Of a DNA stretch of 64,000 bases, positions 42,211 through 50,848 are shown piece after piece. The DNA comes from an uncultured Prevotellaceae bacterium. Lineage in GTDB: Bacteria; Bacteroidota; Bacteroidia; Bacteroidales; Bacteroidaceae. The notes under the pieces are model-generated. The model saw nothing but the letters and a program-made list of their open reading frames with translations, ran no database searches and had not been told where the DNA came from. The DNA is taken from positions 124,001 to 188,000 of the forward strand of contig ONNV01000003.1 in NCBI GenBank assembly GCA_900319225.1, read 5' to 3'. The first letter of the stretch is position 1. Every line of letters starts with the position of its first letter. The position numbers were made by a program, and so were the translations under genes.

Positions 42211-43127
42211 TGAAAATCATAGATACACACTCCCATCTGTGGCTGCGTCAGGACACCGTGGTGAACGGCATGCCCATACGTACGCTTGAGAACGGCCGCT
42301 CACTGTTTATGGGTGAGGTCCGCCAGATGGTGCCCCCGTTCATCATTGACGGCCGTAACACCGCCGAGATTTTCCTATCCAACATGGATTATGCCCAGGT
42401 TACGGCTGCCGTAGTGGTTCAGGAGTTCATTGACGGACTGCAGAATGAATACCTGACCGATGTGCAGAACCGTTGGCCCGACCGCTTTATAACATGCGGC
42501 ATGGCCGATTACCGCCAGCCCGGTTGGATTCATCAGGCAAAAAACCTTATAAGCCAGGGATTCAAAGGTATTGCCATTCCCGGTCACAGGCTGCAGACGC
42601 CCACCGGACGCATCAGCCTTACCAGTACTGATATGATGGATATGTTCCGTATCATGCAGGAGAAAGGCCTGTTCCTGTCCATCACCCTTGAGGACGGTGA
42701 CGTTCAGGTGCCTGAGATGGAAGAGGTAATACAGGAGTTCCCTGACCTTAAGATTGCTGTAGGCCATTTTGGTATGGTCACACGGCCCGGATGGATGGAA
42801 CAGATACGTCTGGCCCGCCACAAGAACGTGATGATTGAATCGGGCGGTATCACATGGCTGTTCAACAGTGAGTTCTATCCGTTCAATGGAGCAGTCAGGG
42901 CTATCCGTGAGGCGGCCGATGAGGTAGGTATGGACAAACTGATGTGGGGATCGGACTACCCCCGTACCATAACTGCCATAACCTACCGCATGTCATATGA
43001 CTTTATACTTAAGTCTACCCTTCTAACTGACCGTGAGAAAGAGCTGTTCCTTGGAGAGAACGCGGCTGCTTTCTACGGTATCGATACAGAAATAGAGTTA
43101 CCTTACATTAAAAACATGTCAGAATGA
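42210..43127 (+). CDS. Amidohydrolase-2 family protein, candidate sugar lactonase
   Basis: About 305 residues. The metal-binding opening is IIDTHSHLW; other family points are AVGHFGM and the terminal WGSDYPRT with its catalytic aspartate. This is the COG3618-like group that includes L-fuconolactonase and L-rhamnonolactonase. Two ATGs (42207, 42210) are possible, and both overlap the stop of the aldo/keto reductase gene (ATGATGA). Next to a sugar dehydrogenase and a FucP-type permease, opening a sugar lactone is the most likely reaction, but other amidohydrolase functions cannot be excluded. Confidence 0.8.
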   Translation: MKIIDTHSHLWLRQDTVVNGMPIRTLENGRSLFMGEVRQMVPPFIIDGRNTAEIFLSNMDYAQVTAAVVVQEFIDGLQNEYLTDVQNRWPDRFITCGMADYRQPGWIHQAKNLISQGFKGIAIPGHRLQTPTGRISLTSTDMMDMFRIMQEKGLFLSITLEDGDVQVPEMEEVIQEFPDLKIAVGHFGMVTRPGWMEQIRLARHKNVMIESGGITWLFNSEFYPFNGAVRAIREAADEVGMDKLMWGSDYPRTITAITYRMSYDFILKSTLLTDREKELFLGENAAAFYGIDTEIELPYIKNMSE

Positions 43128-44341
43128 GTATGAAAACAAATAAAAACACCGTTGCACTGGCAATGGTATTCAGCCTGTTTTTCCTTTGGGCTATCAGCAA
43201 CAACCTTTTGTCACCGGTTGTAAACAAGATGATGTCACTGTTCAATATCGACCAGGGTCAGGCCGAGTTCGTGGAGACATCGTACTGGTTCGCATATTTC
43301 CTGTTCCCTATCCCTATAGCCATGTTCATGAAGCGCTACAGCTACAAGGCCGGCATAGTACTGGGACTCCTGATATCGGCCGTAGGCGGACTGCTGTTCA
43401 TCCCGGTAACGTCACTCTACAGTTTCCCGCTCTACCTGTGCGCCTTCTTTATCGTGGCCATAGGCATGTGCTTCCTGGAGACCGCAGCCAATCCTTATGT
43501 GACTGAACTGGGCGATCCCGCCACAGCTCCGCGCCGTCTTAACCTGGCACAGGCATTCAACGGTCTGGGTGCATTCATTGCAGCCATGTTCCTGAGCAAG
43601 CTTATCCTTATTGATGATGCATCGGCCGGTACGCTCCCTGATGCCGAGATACATAACTTCAAGCTTACATATGCCATTTTCGGCATAGTGCTCATCCTGA
43701 TTGCCCTGGTAATCAGTTTCACCAAGTTGCCGCGTATTGAGATTGAGGATAATGACAAGGACAACGGCAAACTGATATCCTTCCATGTGCTCAAGCGCCG
43801 TCATCTGCGTAACGGTGTAATTGCACAGTTCTTCTATAACGGCGGCCAGACTGCAGTGAACAGCCTTTTCATTGTTTACTGCGTAAAGTATTCAGGCCTT
43901 TCACATGACATGGCCACCACCCTGTTCGGCTTCTATATGCTTTCATTCCTGGTGGGTCGTTGGGTAGGTGCATGGCTCATGGGTAAGTTCCAGCCCAAGA
44001 ACATGCTGGTGGTTTACGGCCTTGCAAACGTGCTGCTGTGCGCAGTCATCTGCCTGTCACACGGCATGACTGCCATATACGCCATGATGGGCATATCATT
44101 CTTTATGTCTATCATGTATCCCACACAGTTCTCGCTGGCTCTTACCGACCTTAAGGGTGAGACCAAGAGCGGATCTGCATTCCTGGTGATGGCTATCGTG
44201 GGTAACTCAGTGCTGCCGTTGCTTACCGCAAAGTTCCAGGTGTCACTTACGGGTAACCCGGGACTTGCTTATATCATTCCGCTCATCTGCTTTGCTGTAT
44301 GTGCATGGTATGGATGGCGTGGACACAAAGTCATTGATTAA
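43124..44341 (+). CDS. FucP-family MFS sugar:proton symporter
   Basis: A 405-residue inner-membrane transporter with about 12 hydrophobic segments. The opening VFSLFFLWAISNNLLSPVVNK and the middle FLETAANPYVTELG with LNLAQAFNGLGAFIA are the FucP/GluP markers; FucP carries L-fucose in E. coli. The start overlaps the amidohydrolase stop by 4 nt (ATGA). The substrate is probably the sugar oxidised by the neighbouring genes. It is about 30 residues shorter than E. coli FucP, mainly at the ends. Confidence 0.88.
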   Translation: MSMKTNKNTVALAMVFSLFFLWAISNNLLSPVVNKMMSLFNIDQGQAEFVETSYWFAYFLFPIPIAMFMKRYSYKAGIVLGLLISAVGGLLFIPVTSLYSFPLYLCAFFIVAIGMCFLETAANPYVTELGDPATAPRRLNLAQAFNGLGAFIAAMFLSKLILIDDASAGTLPDAEIHNFKLTYAIFGIVLILIALVISFTKLPRIEIEDNDKDNGKLISFHVLKRRHLRNGVIAQFFYNGGQTAVNSLFIVYCVKYSGLSHDMATTLFGFYMLSFLVGRWVGAWLMGKFQPKNMLVVYGLANVLLCAVICLSHGMTAIYAMMGISFFMSIMYPTQFSLALTDLKGETKSGSAFLVMAIVGNSVLPLLTAKFQVSLTGNPGLAYIIPLICFAVCAWYGWRGHKVID

Positions 44342-44344
44342 TTG

Positions 44345-44404
44345 AAAATGTGGGAAAGGGGACAGTGACTTCGTCGAGCTAAACCTTCCCCTTTTCCACA
44401 TTTT
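44345..44404. repeat. 18-bp-stem hairpin inside the sugar cluster
   Basis: AAAATGTGGGAAAGGGGA (44345-44362) pairs with TCCCCTTTTCCACATTTT (44387-44404), with one mismatch and a 24-nt loop. The AAAGGGGACAGT start resembles the other GGGACAGTCCC repeats. It separates the symporter from the dehydrogenase gene and could stop or tune transcription between them. Confidence 0.75.
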
Positions 44405-44422
44405 AAAGCAAAATATAATAAT

Positions 44423-45442
44423 ATGAGACAGATAAGGATTCCCGCACAGGGAGAGATGATTGTGGAGCAGGCACAGAAGCCCACGGCAGGAGCCGGTGAG
44501 GTGCTGCTCAAGATAATGTATGTAGGATTCTGCGGATCGGACCTTAACACATTCCTGGGCCGTAACCTCATGGCCAAGGAGCAGGTAATTCCCGGGCATG
44601 AAATAGGTGCCGTGATAGAGAGCGTGGGTGCAGGCGTGCCTGAGTTCCTCACTCCGGGACTTACCGTAACCGTGAACCCCTACACCAACTGCGGACATTG
44701 TGCCGCATGCCGTTCAGGTCACAGCAATGCATGTGAGTTCAATGAAACCCTGGGCGTACAGCGTGACGGTGCCATGCGTGACTATATGGTGCTTCCATGG
44801 CAGAAAGTAATTCCTGCACAGGGCATATCACCCCGTGACTGCGCCCTGATAGAGCCCATGAGCGTAGGATTCCATGCCGTATCCAGGGCCGATGTTACCG
44901 ACTCCGATACCGTTCTGGTATTTGGCTGCGGAATGATTGGCGTGGGAGCCATAGTACGTGCCTCACTGCGCGGAGCCACAGTCATTGCAGTGGATCTGGA
45001 TAATGACAAGCTGGCTCTGGCCCGCCGTCTTGGTGCGACCTACACCATAAACTCAAAGGAGCAGGACCTTCATGCCACACTCATGGAGCTTACATCAGGC
45101 CTGGGTCCGACCGTAGTGGTAGAGGCTGTTGGAAGCGTACCTACATACCAGGCTGCCATTGATGAGGTGGCATTCTCAGGCCGCGTAGTCTGCATAGGCT
45201 ACTCCAAGAATGACGTTACGTTCCACACCGGACTCTTTGTAAAGAAGGAACTCAACATCCGCGGTTCCCGCAACGCTATGCCGTCTGACTTTGAGGCGGT
45301 AATCCGCTACCTGCAGCGCGGCACCTGTCCCAAAGACGAGCTAATCTCCGCCATCGTCAAACCGGAATCCGCCCTAGCCGCCATGCAGAATTGGGTAGCC
45401 GCCCCCGGCAAGGTCTTCCGGATATTGGTTGATTTTTCCTAA
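44423..45442 (+). CDS. Zinc-dependent alcohol/polyol dehydrogenase
   Basis: A 339-residue MDR-family dehydrogenase. Catalytic zinc ligands sit in GFCGSDLN (Cys) and GHEIG (His-Glu); structural zinc ligands sit in CGHCAACRSGHSNAC. The cofactor site is VFGCGMIGVGAI, with Asp-Leu-Asp after the second strand, which favours NAD+. Family members act on polyols or on sugar-acid intermediates. It is the last gene of the putative fucose-type cluster, behind a strong hairpin, so it may be expressed at a different level. Confidence 0.87.
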   Translation: MRQIRIPAQGEMIVEQAQKPTAGAGEVLLKIMYVGFCGSDLNTFLGRNLMAKEQVIPGHEIGAVIESVGAGVPEFLTPGLTVTVNPYTNCGHCAACRSGHSNACEFNETLGVQRDGAMRDYMVLPWQKVIPAQGISPRDCALIEPMSVGFHAVSRADVTDSDTVLVFGCGMIGVGAIVRASLRGATVIAVDLDNDKLALARRLGATYTINSKEQDLHATLMELTSGLGPTVVVEAVGSVPTYQAAIDEVAFSGRVVCIGYSKNDVTFHTGLFVKKELNIRGSRNAMPSDFEAVIRYLQRGTCPKDELISAIVKPESALAAMQNWVAAPGKVFRILVDFS

Positions 45443-45451
45443 TCCGCAGAT

Positions 45452-45520
45452 ATGACCCAAAAGGGACAGTCCCCCTGTGCCATGCAAGATGGCACAGGGG
45501 GACTGTCCCTTTTGAGTCAT
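45452..45520. terminator. 31-bp palindrome between convergent genes (REP-like, likely terminator)
   Basis: The arms 45452-45482 and 45490-45520 match over 31 bp with one mismatch around a 7-nt loop. The core is AAAAGGGACAGTCCCCCTGT. It lies between the ends of the dehydrogenase gene and the DUF349 gene and would form a very stable hairpin in either transcript. Confidence 0.85.
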
Positions 45521-47305
45521 TTATTCCTCCGATTGCAGAGAGCGGATCTGAGCGAGCAGCTCCTCCGCCTCCTTCTTAAGAGTCTCAATCTTAGAGTTGA
45601 TAGCATCAACAAAACTGTTACCAGCCTTGCTGGATGCATTCATGAATCCTATGTTATTCTCATAGGTCTGGATCTCACTCTTCTTCTGCTCATACTGGCG
45701 CTGCAGTTTCTCAAGCGGTGATCCTGCATCACGTGACCCGCCACGCTGAGCGCCGCCACGACCGCGACGTGTGCTGACCACACTTGCAAACGGTTCCATG
45801 GCAGCCTTGAACTGAGCGGCAATCTTATCCTTGACCTTGAAAGGTACGAATCCTATACCGTTCCACTCGTCAACCAGCTGCTGTATGGCCTGAGCATCAT
45901 CATCACTCAGATTTGAAGCATCAAAAGCCTGTAACTTGGCCAGAATCTCCTTCTTGGCTGCAAGGTTTGCGTTCTCCTCACGTTTCTTGGATGATGTGTT
46001 CTTGTCACGCTGCTCGTAAAAATAATCACATGCGCCGATAAAGCGTTTCCAGATAGAGTTGGTGTATTTCTTCTGTACGGGGCCAATCTCACGCCACTGT
46101 TTCTGGAGCTCGGCCAGCTTATCGCCTGTCTCCTTCCAGTCTGTGCTGTCCTTGAGTGCCTCGGCCTGCTCGCAGAGAGCGGTCTTTTTCTCAAGGTTGG
46201 CGGTCATATCGGTCTTGGCCTGCTTAAAGAACTCACCCTTGCGGCCAAAGAAATCATCACATGCAGCGCGGAAACGCTCAAATATCTTCTGGTTATGCTT
46301 GGCAGGTGCAAAACCTATGTCTTTCCACTTCTTCTGCAGGGCAAGCACCTCCTGGGTCTTGTCATTCCAGCTCTGGAAAGTGGTCAGCTTGTCATATTCA
46401 ATACCCTCCAGCAACTCACAGATTACGGTCTTCTGGTCCAGGTTCTCCTTTTCCTTCTCCTTAAGCTGCTCAAAATGCTGCTGGTGACGCTTGTTGATTA
46501 CGGTCGATGCGGTCTTGAACCTGTTCCATATCTCCTCACGTGACTCCTTTGATACAGGACCCGTCTCACGGTAATCCTGATGCAGTTTCTGGAGCTTGCG
46601 GAAAGCGGCTACGATATCGGGCTCATCGGCCAGTTTCTCAGCCTCCTCACAGATGGCAATCTTAGCCTCCATGTTCTTCTTGAAGTCATACTCGCGGAAC
46701 TCATTGTTCAGCTTCTGTATGTCATAGAACTGCTCGGCGTACTGCTGGTATGCCTTCCATAGTTCATTTGCCTTATCGGCCGGAACCTCCTTTATATCTT
46801 TCCACTCCTGCAGGAGCGCCTTGAATTCATTGTATGATGCACCCTCAGTATTAGCTTTCTCTATGAGTGCCTTAAACTGGTCTAGCAGTTCCAGTTTCTT
46901 CTTGTAGTTCTCTTTCTGGACAATCTCAAGAGCCTCCTGTGCGGCAGCTTTCTTCTCCTTGATTATGTTCATGAGCTTGCGGAACTGCTCCTCCAGGGGA
47001 TCAGTCTCCGGCTTGAACTCCTCGGCTGTGCCGCCACCGGCTACAAATGCAGCTACCTGCTCCTCCTGGGCAGCACGCTGCAGCTTATAGAATGACTGCT
47101 TTAATGACTCTAATTCGGGACGCTTGGCCAATGAAATATCACTTACCATCTCCTGCAGGCGTGCAATGATTTCCTCACGTGAGGATACGGGAGCAACAAC
47201 TTCAGCAGGAGCCTCAACCTCAGCCTCCTTCTCTACGATAGGTTCAACAGGAGCAACCTCAGCCTTAGCCTCCAAGGTGTTCTCTGTATTCAATTCTTCA
47301 CTCAT
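45521..47305 (-). CDS. DUF349 repeat protein
   Basis: About 594 residues from the ATG at 47303-47305 (MSEELNTENT); an in-frame start at 47353 would add 16 residues in the leader. After an acidic Ala/Glu/Val-rich N-terminus (AKAEVAPVEPIVEKEAEVEA) come several DUF349 helical repeats with the recurring Trp pattern (LLQEWKDIKEVP; QKKWKDIGFAP; QKQWREIGPVQKKY; VDEWNGIGFVPFK). The C-terminus is a predicted coiled coil (SKIETLKKEAEELLAQIRSLQ). The biochemical function is unknown; large DUF349 proteins are typical of Bacteroidota. Confidence 0.88.
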   Translation of the reverse strand: MSEELNTENTLEAKAEVAPVEPIVEKEAEVEAPAEVVAPVSSREEIIARLQEMVSDISLAKRPELESLKQSFYKLQRAAQEEQVAAFVAGGGTAEEFKPETDPLEEQFRKLMNIIKEKKAAAQEALEIVQKENYKKKLELLDQFKALIEKANTEGASYNEFKALLQEWKDIKEVPADKANELWKAYQQYAEQFYDIQKLNNEFREYDFKKNMEAKIAICEEAEKLADEPDIVAAFRKLQKLHQDYRETGPVSKESREEIWNRFKTASTVINKRHQQHFEQLKEKEKENLDQKTVICELLEGIEYDKLTTFQSWNDKTQEVLALQKKWKDIGFAPAKHNQKIFERFRAACDDFFGRKGEFFKQAKTDMTANLEKKTALCEQAEALKDSTDWKETGDKLAELQKQWREIGPVQKKYTNSIWKRFIGACDYFYEQRDKNTSSKKREENANLAAKKEILAKLQAFDASNLSDDDAQAIQQLVDEWNGIGFVPFKVKDKIAAQFKAAMEPFASVVSTRRGRGGAQRGGSRDAGSPLEKLQRQYEQKKSEIQTYENNIGFMNASSKAGNSFVDAINSKIETLKKEAEELLAQIRSLQSEE

Positions 47306-47406
47306 AATCACTAATTGTTTGAGTTTTATACCAAAATATGCAAATAAAAGCAAATCTCTGCGAAATTCCTATTTTTCACAGAGATTTATTTGAAAAAGGG
47401 CTCAAA

Positions 47407-47518
47407 GGGGCGCAAAAGGGACGCAAAGGGGACGGTTCTATCTGTGCCCTTGTATTGAGAATCGGCTGATTCCGTCTTTTTCTTAAGGGCACAGATAGAA
47501 CCGTCCCTTTTGTGCCCC
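47407..47518. repeat. Long imperfect palindrome with GGGACGGTTCTATCTGTG core
   Basis: The left arm (47425-47451) reads GGGGACGGTTCTATCTGTG and the right arm (47485-47510) its complement, with one extra G. An outer pair GGGGCGCAAAAGGG (47407-47420) / CCCTTTTGTGCCCC (47505-47518) competes with it, because the left arm holds a local duplication. It lies between mgtE and the DUF349 gene. The mgtE stop codon TAG sits at the edge of the repeat. Confidence 0.75.
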
Positions 47519-48864
47519 TATAAGATAATCAGCGTGATTACCGCCATGTAGATGCCCATGCCCAGAAGGTCATTGGTAATCTGGACAAAGGGGCCGGTGG
47601 CAATAGCGGGATCAATATGAATCTTCTCAAATATAAGCGGGAGCAGCGTTCCCCAGAGGGTTCCTATCAGAACCAGCGCAAACAGGCTCACCGGAACGGC
47701 GTATGTCACAATCTGTGTCGGACCGAACTGATACATGTTGTATGCCAGCACAAGCAGTGACAGGACGATAGCATTGAGCAGAGCCACGGCACTCTCCTTG
47801 AACACCTGCTTCCAGATGTTTGATGTATTGAGCGAACCGTTGGCAAGACCCTGTACCACTATGGCCGATGACTGGGTACCCACGTTACCTCCCGTACCAC
47901 CGATAAGCGGGATGAACAGCAGCAGTCCCAGGTAACCCTGCAGTGTAGGCTCAAACTTACCCAGCAGCATGGAGTTGAGGATACCTCCTATCATACCTAT
48001 CAGAAGCCACGGGATACGTGACATCATCTGGCGGAATACGCTGTCATCGGTCTCAACGTCACCGGTAAGACCCGATGCCATCTGGTAGTCATGCTCCTGT
48101 TGGTCACGCAGCTCATCGATCACATCATCGACCGTGATCATACCCTGAAGGCGTCCTATGCTGTCAACAACCGGGACCGATACCAGGTTATACTTTTCAA
48201 TCAGCTGCACCACATCATCGATGGGTGTATCGACCTTGGTGCTTATCACATCCTCATCCATCACGTACTTTACCTTTGATACGGACGGGTTGGTTATCAT
48301 CTTCTTGAGCGGGAACACACCCTTAAGGCGGCCGTCATCATCAACCACATAGACGTTGTATATGTCATCCAGGTCTTCGGCCTGCTTACGCATCTCCTGC
48401 AGACACTCCGGCATGGACATATTCTCATTCACAACCACCATCTCGGTGCCCATCAGACCACCGGCGGTATCCTCATCATACTGCATCAGGTCAACGATAT
48501 CGCTGGCCTGCTCTATATCACCAATGTGCGCCAGCACCTCCTCCTGCTTGTCCTCATCCAGGTCCTGAATGATATCTACGGCATCATCGGTATCCATGTT
48601 ATCGATGAACTTGGATGCGATGATATCTGACGGCAGTTCATCCAGCAGGCGCTTACGGTTGTCCTCATCCATCTCAACCAGCACATCGGCTGCGGTCTCA
48701 TTATCCAGATGGCGGTAAACCGCACGGGCGTCATCCACGTCAAGCTCGTCGCACAGCTCGGCTATATCGGCGGGGTGCATATCCTCCAGGATTGCCTTGA
48801 GACGGGCCGAATCCTGGCTCTTGATTACTTCAATGATGTTATCCAGAAATTCCTTCTCCTCCAT
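47518..48864 (-). CDS. mgtE: Magnesium transporter MgtE
   Basis: A 448-residue Mg2+ channel/transporter. The order is right: an N-terminal MgtE domain (LKAILEDMHPADIAELCDELD; MDTDDAVDIIQDLDEDKQEEVL), two CBS domains (VVDDDGRLKGVFPLKK; LVSVPVVDSIGRLQGMITVDD) and about five C-terminal membrane segments with the pore signature PLIGGTGGNVGTQSSA. The acidic N-domain and CBS domains sense cytoplasmic Mg2+ and close the pore when it is plentiful. Confidence 0.96.
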   Translation of the reverse strand: MEEKEFLDNIIEVIKSQDSARLKAILEDMHPADIAELCDELDVDDARAVYRHLDNETAADVLVEMDEDNRKRLLDELPSDIIASKFIDNMDTDDAVDIIQDLDEDKQEEVLAHIGDIEQASDIVDLMQYDEDTAGGLMGTEMVVVNENMSMPECLQEMRKQAEDLDDIYNVYVVDDDGRLKGVFPLKKMITNPSVSKVKYVMDEDVISTKVDTPIDDVVQLIEKYNLVSVPVVDSIGRLQGMITVDDVIDELRDQQEHDYQMASGLTGDVETDDSVFRQMMSRIPWLLIGMIGGILNSMLLGKFEPTLQGYLGLLLFIPLIGGTGGNVGTQSSAIVVQGLANGSLNTSNIWKQVFKESAVALLNAIVLSLLVLAYNMYQFGPTQIVTYAVPVSLFALVLIGTLWGTLLPLIFEKIHIDPAIATGPFVQITNDLLGMGIYMAVITLIIL

Positions 48865-48928
48865 AGTTCTGAATATTTTGGTCCTGAAGTTGGACCGGGT
48901 AAACGTTCTGTTTTCTTTTCTCTACGGC

Positions 48929-49705
48929 TCAGGCTTTACCCTCAACCATAAGTGTCAGCTTTATGAAGTCCTCAACTGACAACTGTTCCGGACGCTTGTC
49001 CAGATACGGGCAATCCGCCGGTAGAGGGGAGTCTTTCTCATAGACCTGTCTTAAGGAGTTTCGCAACATCTTGCGGCGCATTCCGAACGTGGCTTTCACA
49101 ATCTTGCGGAACAGGGCCTCGTTGCACTCCAGTGAGCGGCGGTTATTGCGTACCAGACGGATAACGCCGCTCTTGACCTTTGGAGGCGGGTCAAAAACGT
49201 TTTCATTAACGGTAAAGAGATATTCGGTATCATACCATGCCTGGATGAACACGCTCAGTATGCCGTAGTCCTTGTTACCGGGGCCGGAGCATATGCGCTG
49301 TGCCACCTCACGCTGCAGCATGCCTGTGCAGCAGGGTATGAGTTCCTTGTAATCCAGCATCTTGAAGAATATCTGGCTGGAAATATTGTAAGGATAGTTT
49401 CCTGTAAGTACAAACTGACGGCCGTCAAACAGAGTGCTCAGGTCAAGCTGCAGGAAATCACCCTCAATCACATTAAGTGAGGGATAGTTCTCATGCAGGT
49501 ATACCACAGACTCGGTGTCTATCTCAACCACCTTGAGCTCACGGTTTTTCTGACTTAGGAATTGTGTAAGGACGCCTGTGCCGGGTCCTATCTCAAGAAT
49601 CGGGAGGTCGGCGCGCAGATCAACAGTGCCGGCTATACGCTGAGCGATATCCATATCCCTCAGGAAATGTTGGCCTAGAGCCTTTTTGGGTCTTACTGTC
49701 CGCAT
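48929..49705 (-). CDS. rsmA: 16S rRNA (A1518/A1519) dimethyltransferase
   Basis: KsgA-type enzyme that dimethylates two adenines near the 3' end of 16S rRNA. The SAM-binding motif is LEIGPGTGVLTQFL, and the catalytic motif IV is GNYPYNISSQI (NxPY). The start MRTVRPKKALGQHFLRD at 49703-49705 is the family N-terminus; the in-frame ATG upstream (49789) is not supported. About 258 residues. It is divergent from the flippase-like gene. Confidence 0.95.
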   Translation of the reverse strand: MRTVRPKKALGQHFLRDMDIAQRIAGTVDLRADLPILEIGPGTGVLTQFLSQKNRELKVVEIDTESVVYLHENYPSLNVIEGDFLQLDLSTLFDGRQFVLTGNYPYNISSQIFFKMLDYKELIPCCTGMLQREVAQRICSGPGNKDYGILSVFIQAWYDTEYLFTVNENVFDPPPKVKSGVIRLVRNNRRSLECNEALFRKIVKATFGMRRKMLRNSLRQVYEKDSPLPADCPYLDKRPEQLSVEDFIKLTLMVEGKA

Positions 49706-49752
49706 CAACGTCCATATAGAATATGTTTGGTTATACAATCGCGAAAATTTGT

Positions 49753-49760
49753 TATCTTCG
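49753..49760 (+). promoter_or_regulatory. Possible promoter of the flippase-like gene
   Basis: TATCTTCG is one base off the -7 consensus, with TTTG 22 nt upstream (49727-49730). The ~75-nt leader to the ATG at 49838 contains a small CAGCATT-g-AATGCTG palindrome and a TGCCGC / GCGGCA hairpin. Confidence 0.4.
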
Positions 49761-49837
49761 CAGCATTGAATGCTGACCTCCTGCCGCATTCACGCGGCAA
49801 AGGTAGGCAAAATCATCCAAAGGATGAACACTTTGTA

Positions 49838-50848
49838 ATGAAAAAGATAACTTCAACCACACTCAAGATTGCCATCCCGCTGATCATATCGGCCGTGGTT
49901 CTCTACTATACCTACCGCGACTATGATTTCAGCCGTTTCTGGACCGATATGCGTAGCATCCGTTGGGGCTGGCTTATTGCAGCGCTCTCATTCAGTGCTC
50001 TGGGCCCCCTGTTCCGTGGCCTGCGCTGGAACCTGCTGCTGGAACCCATTGGATATGACGTACCCAGGAAAGACACGGTGCTTACCGTATTCACCGGATA
50101 CGCCGCCAACATAATCATACCCCGTGTGGGTGAGATATGCCGCTGCGGCATGCTGGAGCAGAATGCCCGTGTCCCGTTCAGCAAAGGTCTGGGCACGCTG
50201 GTAGCCGAGCGCGTGGTGGATGCCGTGCTGCTGGGACTCATTGTCCTGGCCGGAGTGCTGGTTTCATGGAATGAGTTCACCCTGCTTCTTACTCCCGATG
50301 CCGATGCAGCCGCACCCGCCGTTGAGAGCGTACCCCTGCTGCAACAGGCCCGGTTCTGGTACTGGACCGCTGGTATCCTTATCTTTGCCGCCGTATGCTG
50401 GTGGGTAGGCGTAAAGTTCCACCTGTGGGATAAGGTAAAGAATTTTGTACTTGGATTCTGGGAGGGATTCATGTCCCTCAAGAAGATACAGCGCCTGCCC
50501 CTGTTCCTTATCTACTCACTGGGAATATGGGTATGCTACTACTTTGAACTCTATCTGGCATTCTACTGCCTGCCCTCTACCGCGGCCGTAGGCCCCATAG
50601 GAGGACTGGCCTGTTTTGCTGCCAGCAGCGTTGCGGTTCTGGTGCCCACCCCCAACGGAGCCGGCCCCTGGAACCTGGCAATCGTAAAGATGCTGGGCAT
50701 ATACGGAGCCAAGCTGAATGAGGCCCAGATCATGTCATTCGTACTGCATTTCTGCCAGACCATGATATATCTGCTCTGCGGATTCATAGCCTGGATAGCA
50801 CTCAAGTTCATACATCGTCAAGCCAATGGAACATCCCGAGAACAGTGA
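49838..50848 (+). CDS. Flippase-like membrane protein (LPG synthase TM domain family)
   Basis: About 336 residues from the ATG at 49838 (MKKITSTTLKIAIPLI). Multiple membrane segments and the UPF0104/AglD-like signature regions are seen: LSFSALGPLFRGLRWNLLL, TGYAANIIIPRVGEICRCGML and VPTPNGAGPWNLAIVKMLGIYG. The family contains the membrane half of lysylphosphatidylglycerol synthase and proposed lipid flippases; no aminoacyl-transferase domain is attached here. An in-frame start at 49727 would run through the promoter and is rejected. The 3' end overlaps meaB by 23 nt. Confidence 0.85.
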   Translation: MKKITSTTLKIAIPLIISAVVLYYTYRDYDFSRFWTDMRSIRWGWLIAALSFSALGPLFRGLRWNLLLEPIGYDVPRKDTVLTVFTGYAANIIIPRVGEICRCGMLEQNARVPFSKGLGTLVAERVVDAVLLGLIVLAGVLVSWNEFTLLLTPDADAAAPAVESVPLLQQARFWYWTAGILIFAAVCWWVGVKFHLWDKVKNFVLGFWEGFMSLKKIQRLPLFLIYSLGIWVCYYFELYLAFYCLPSTAAVGPIGGLACFAASSVAVLVPTPNGAGPWNLAIVKMLGIYGAKLNEAQIMSFVLHFCQTMIYLLCGFIAWIALKFIHRQANGTSREQ

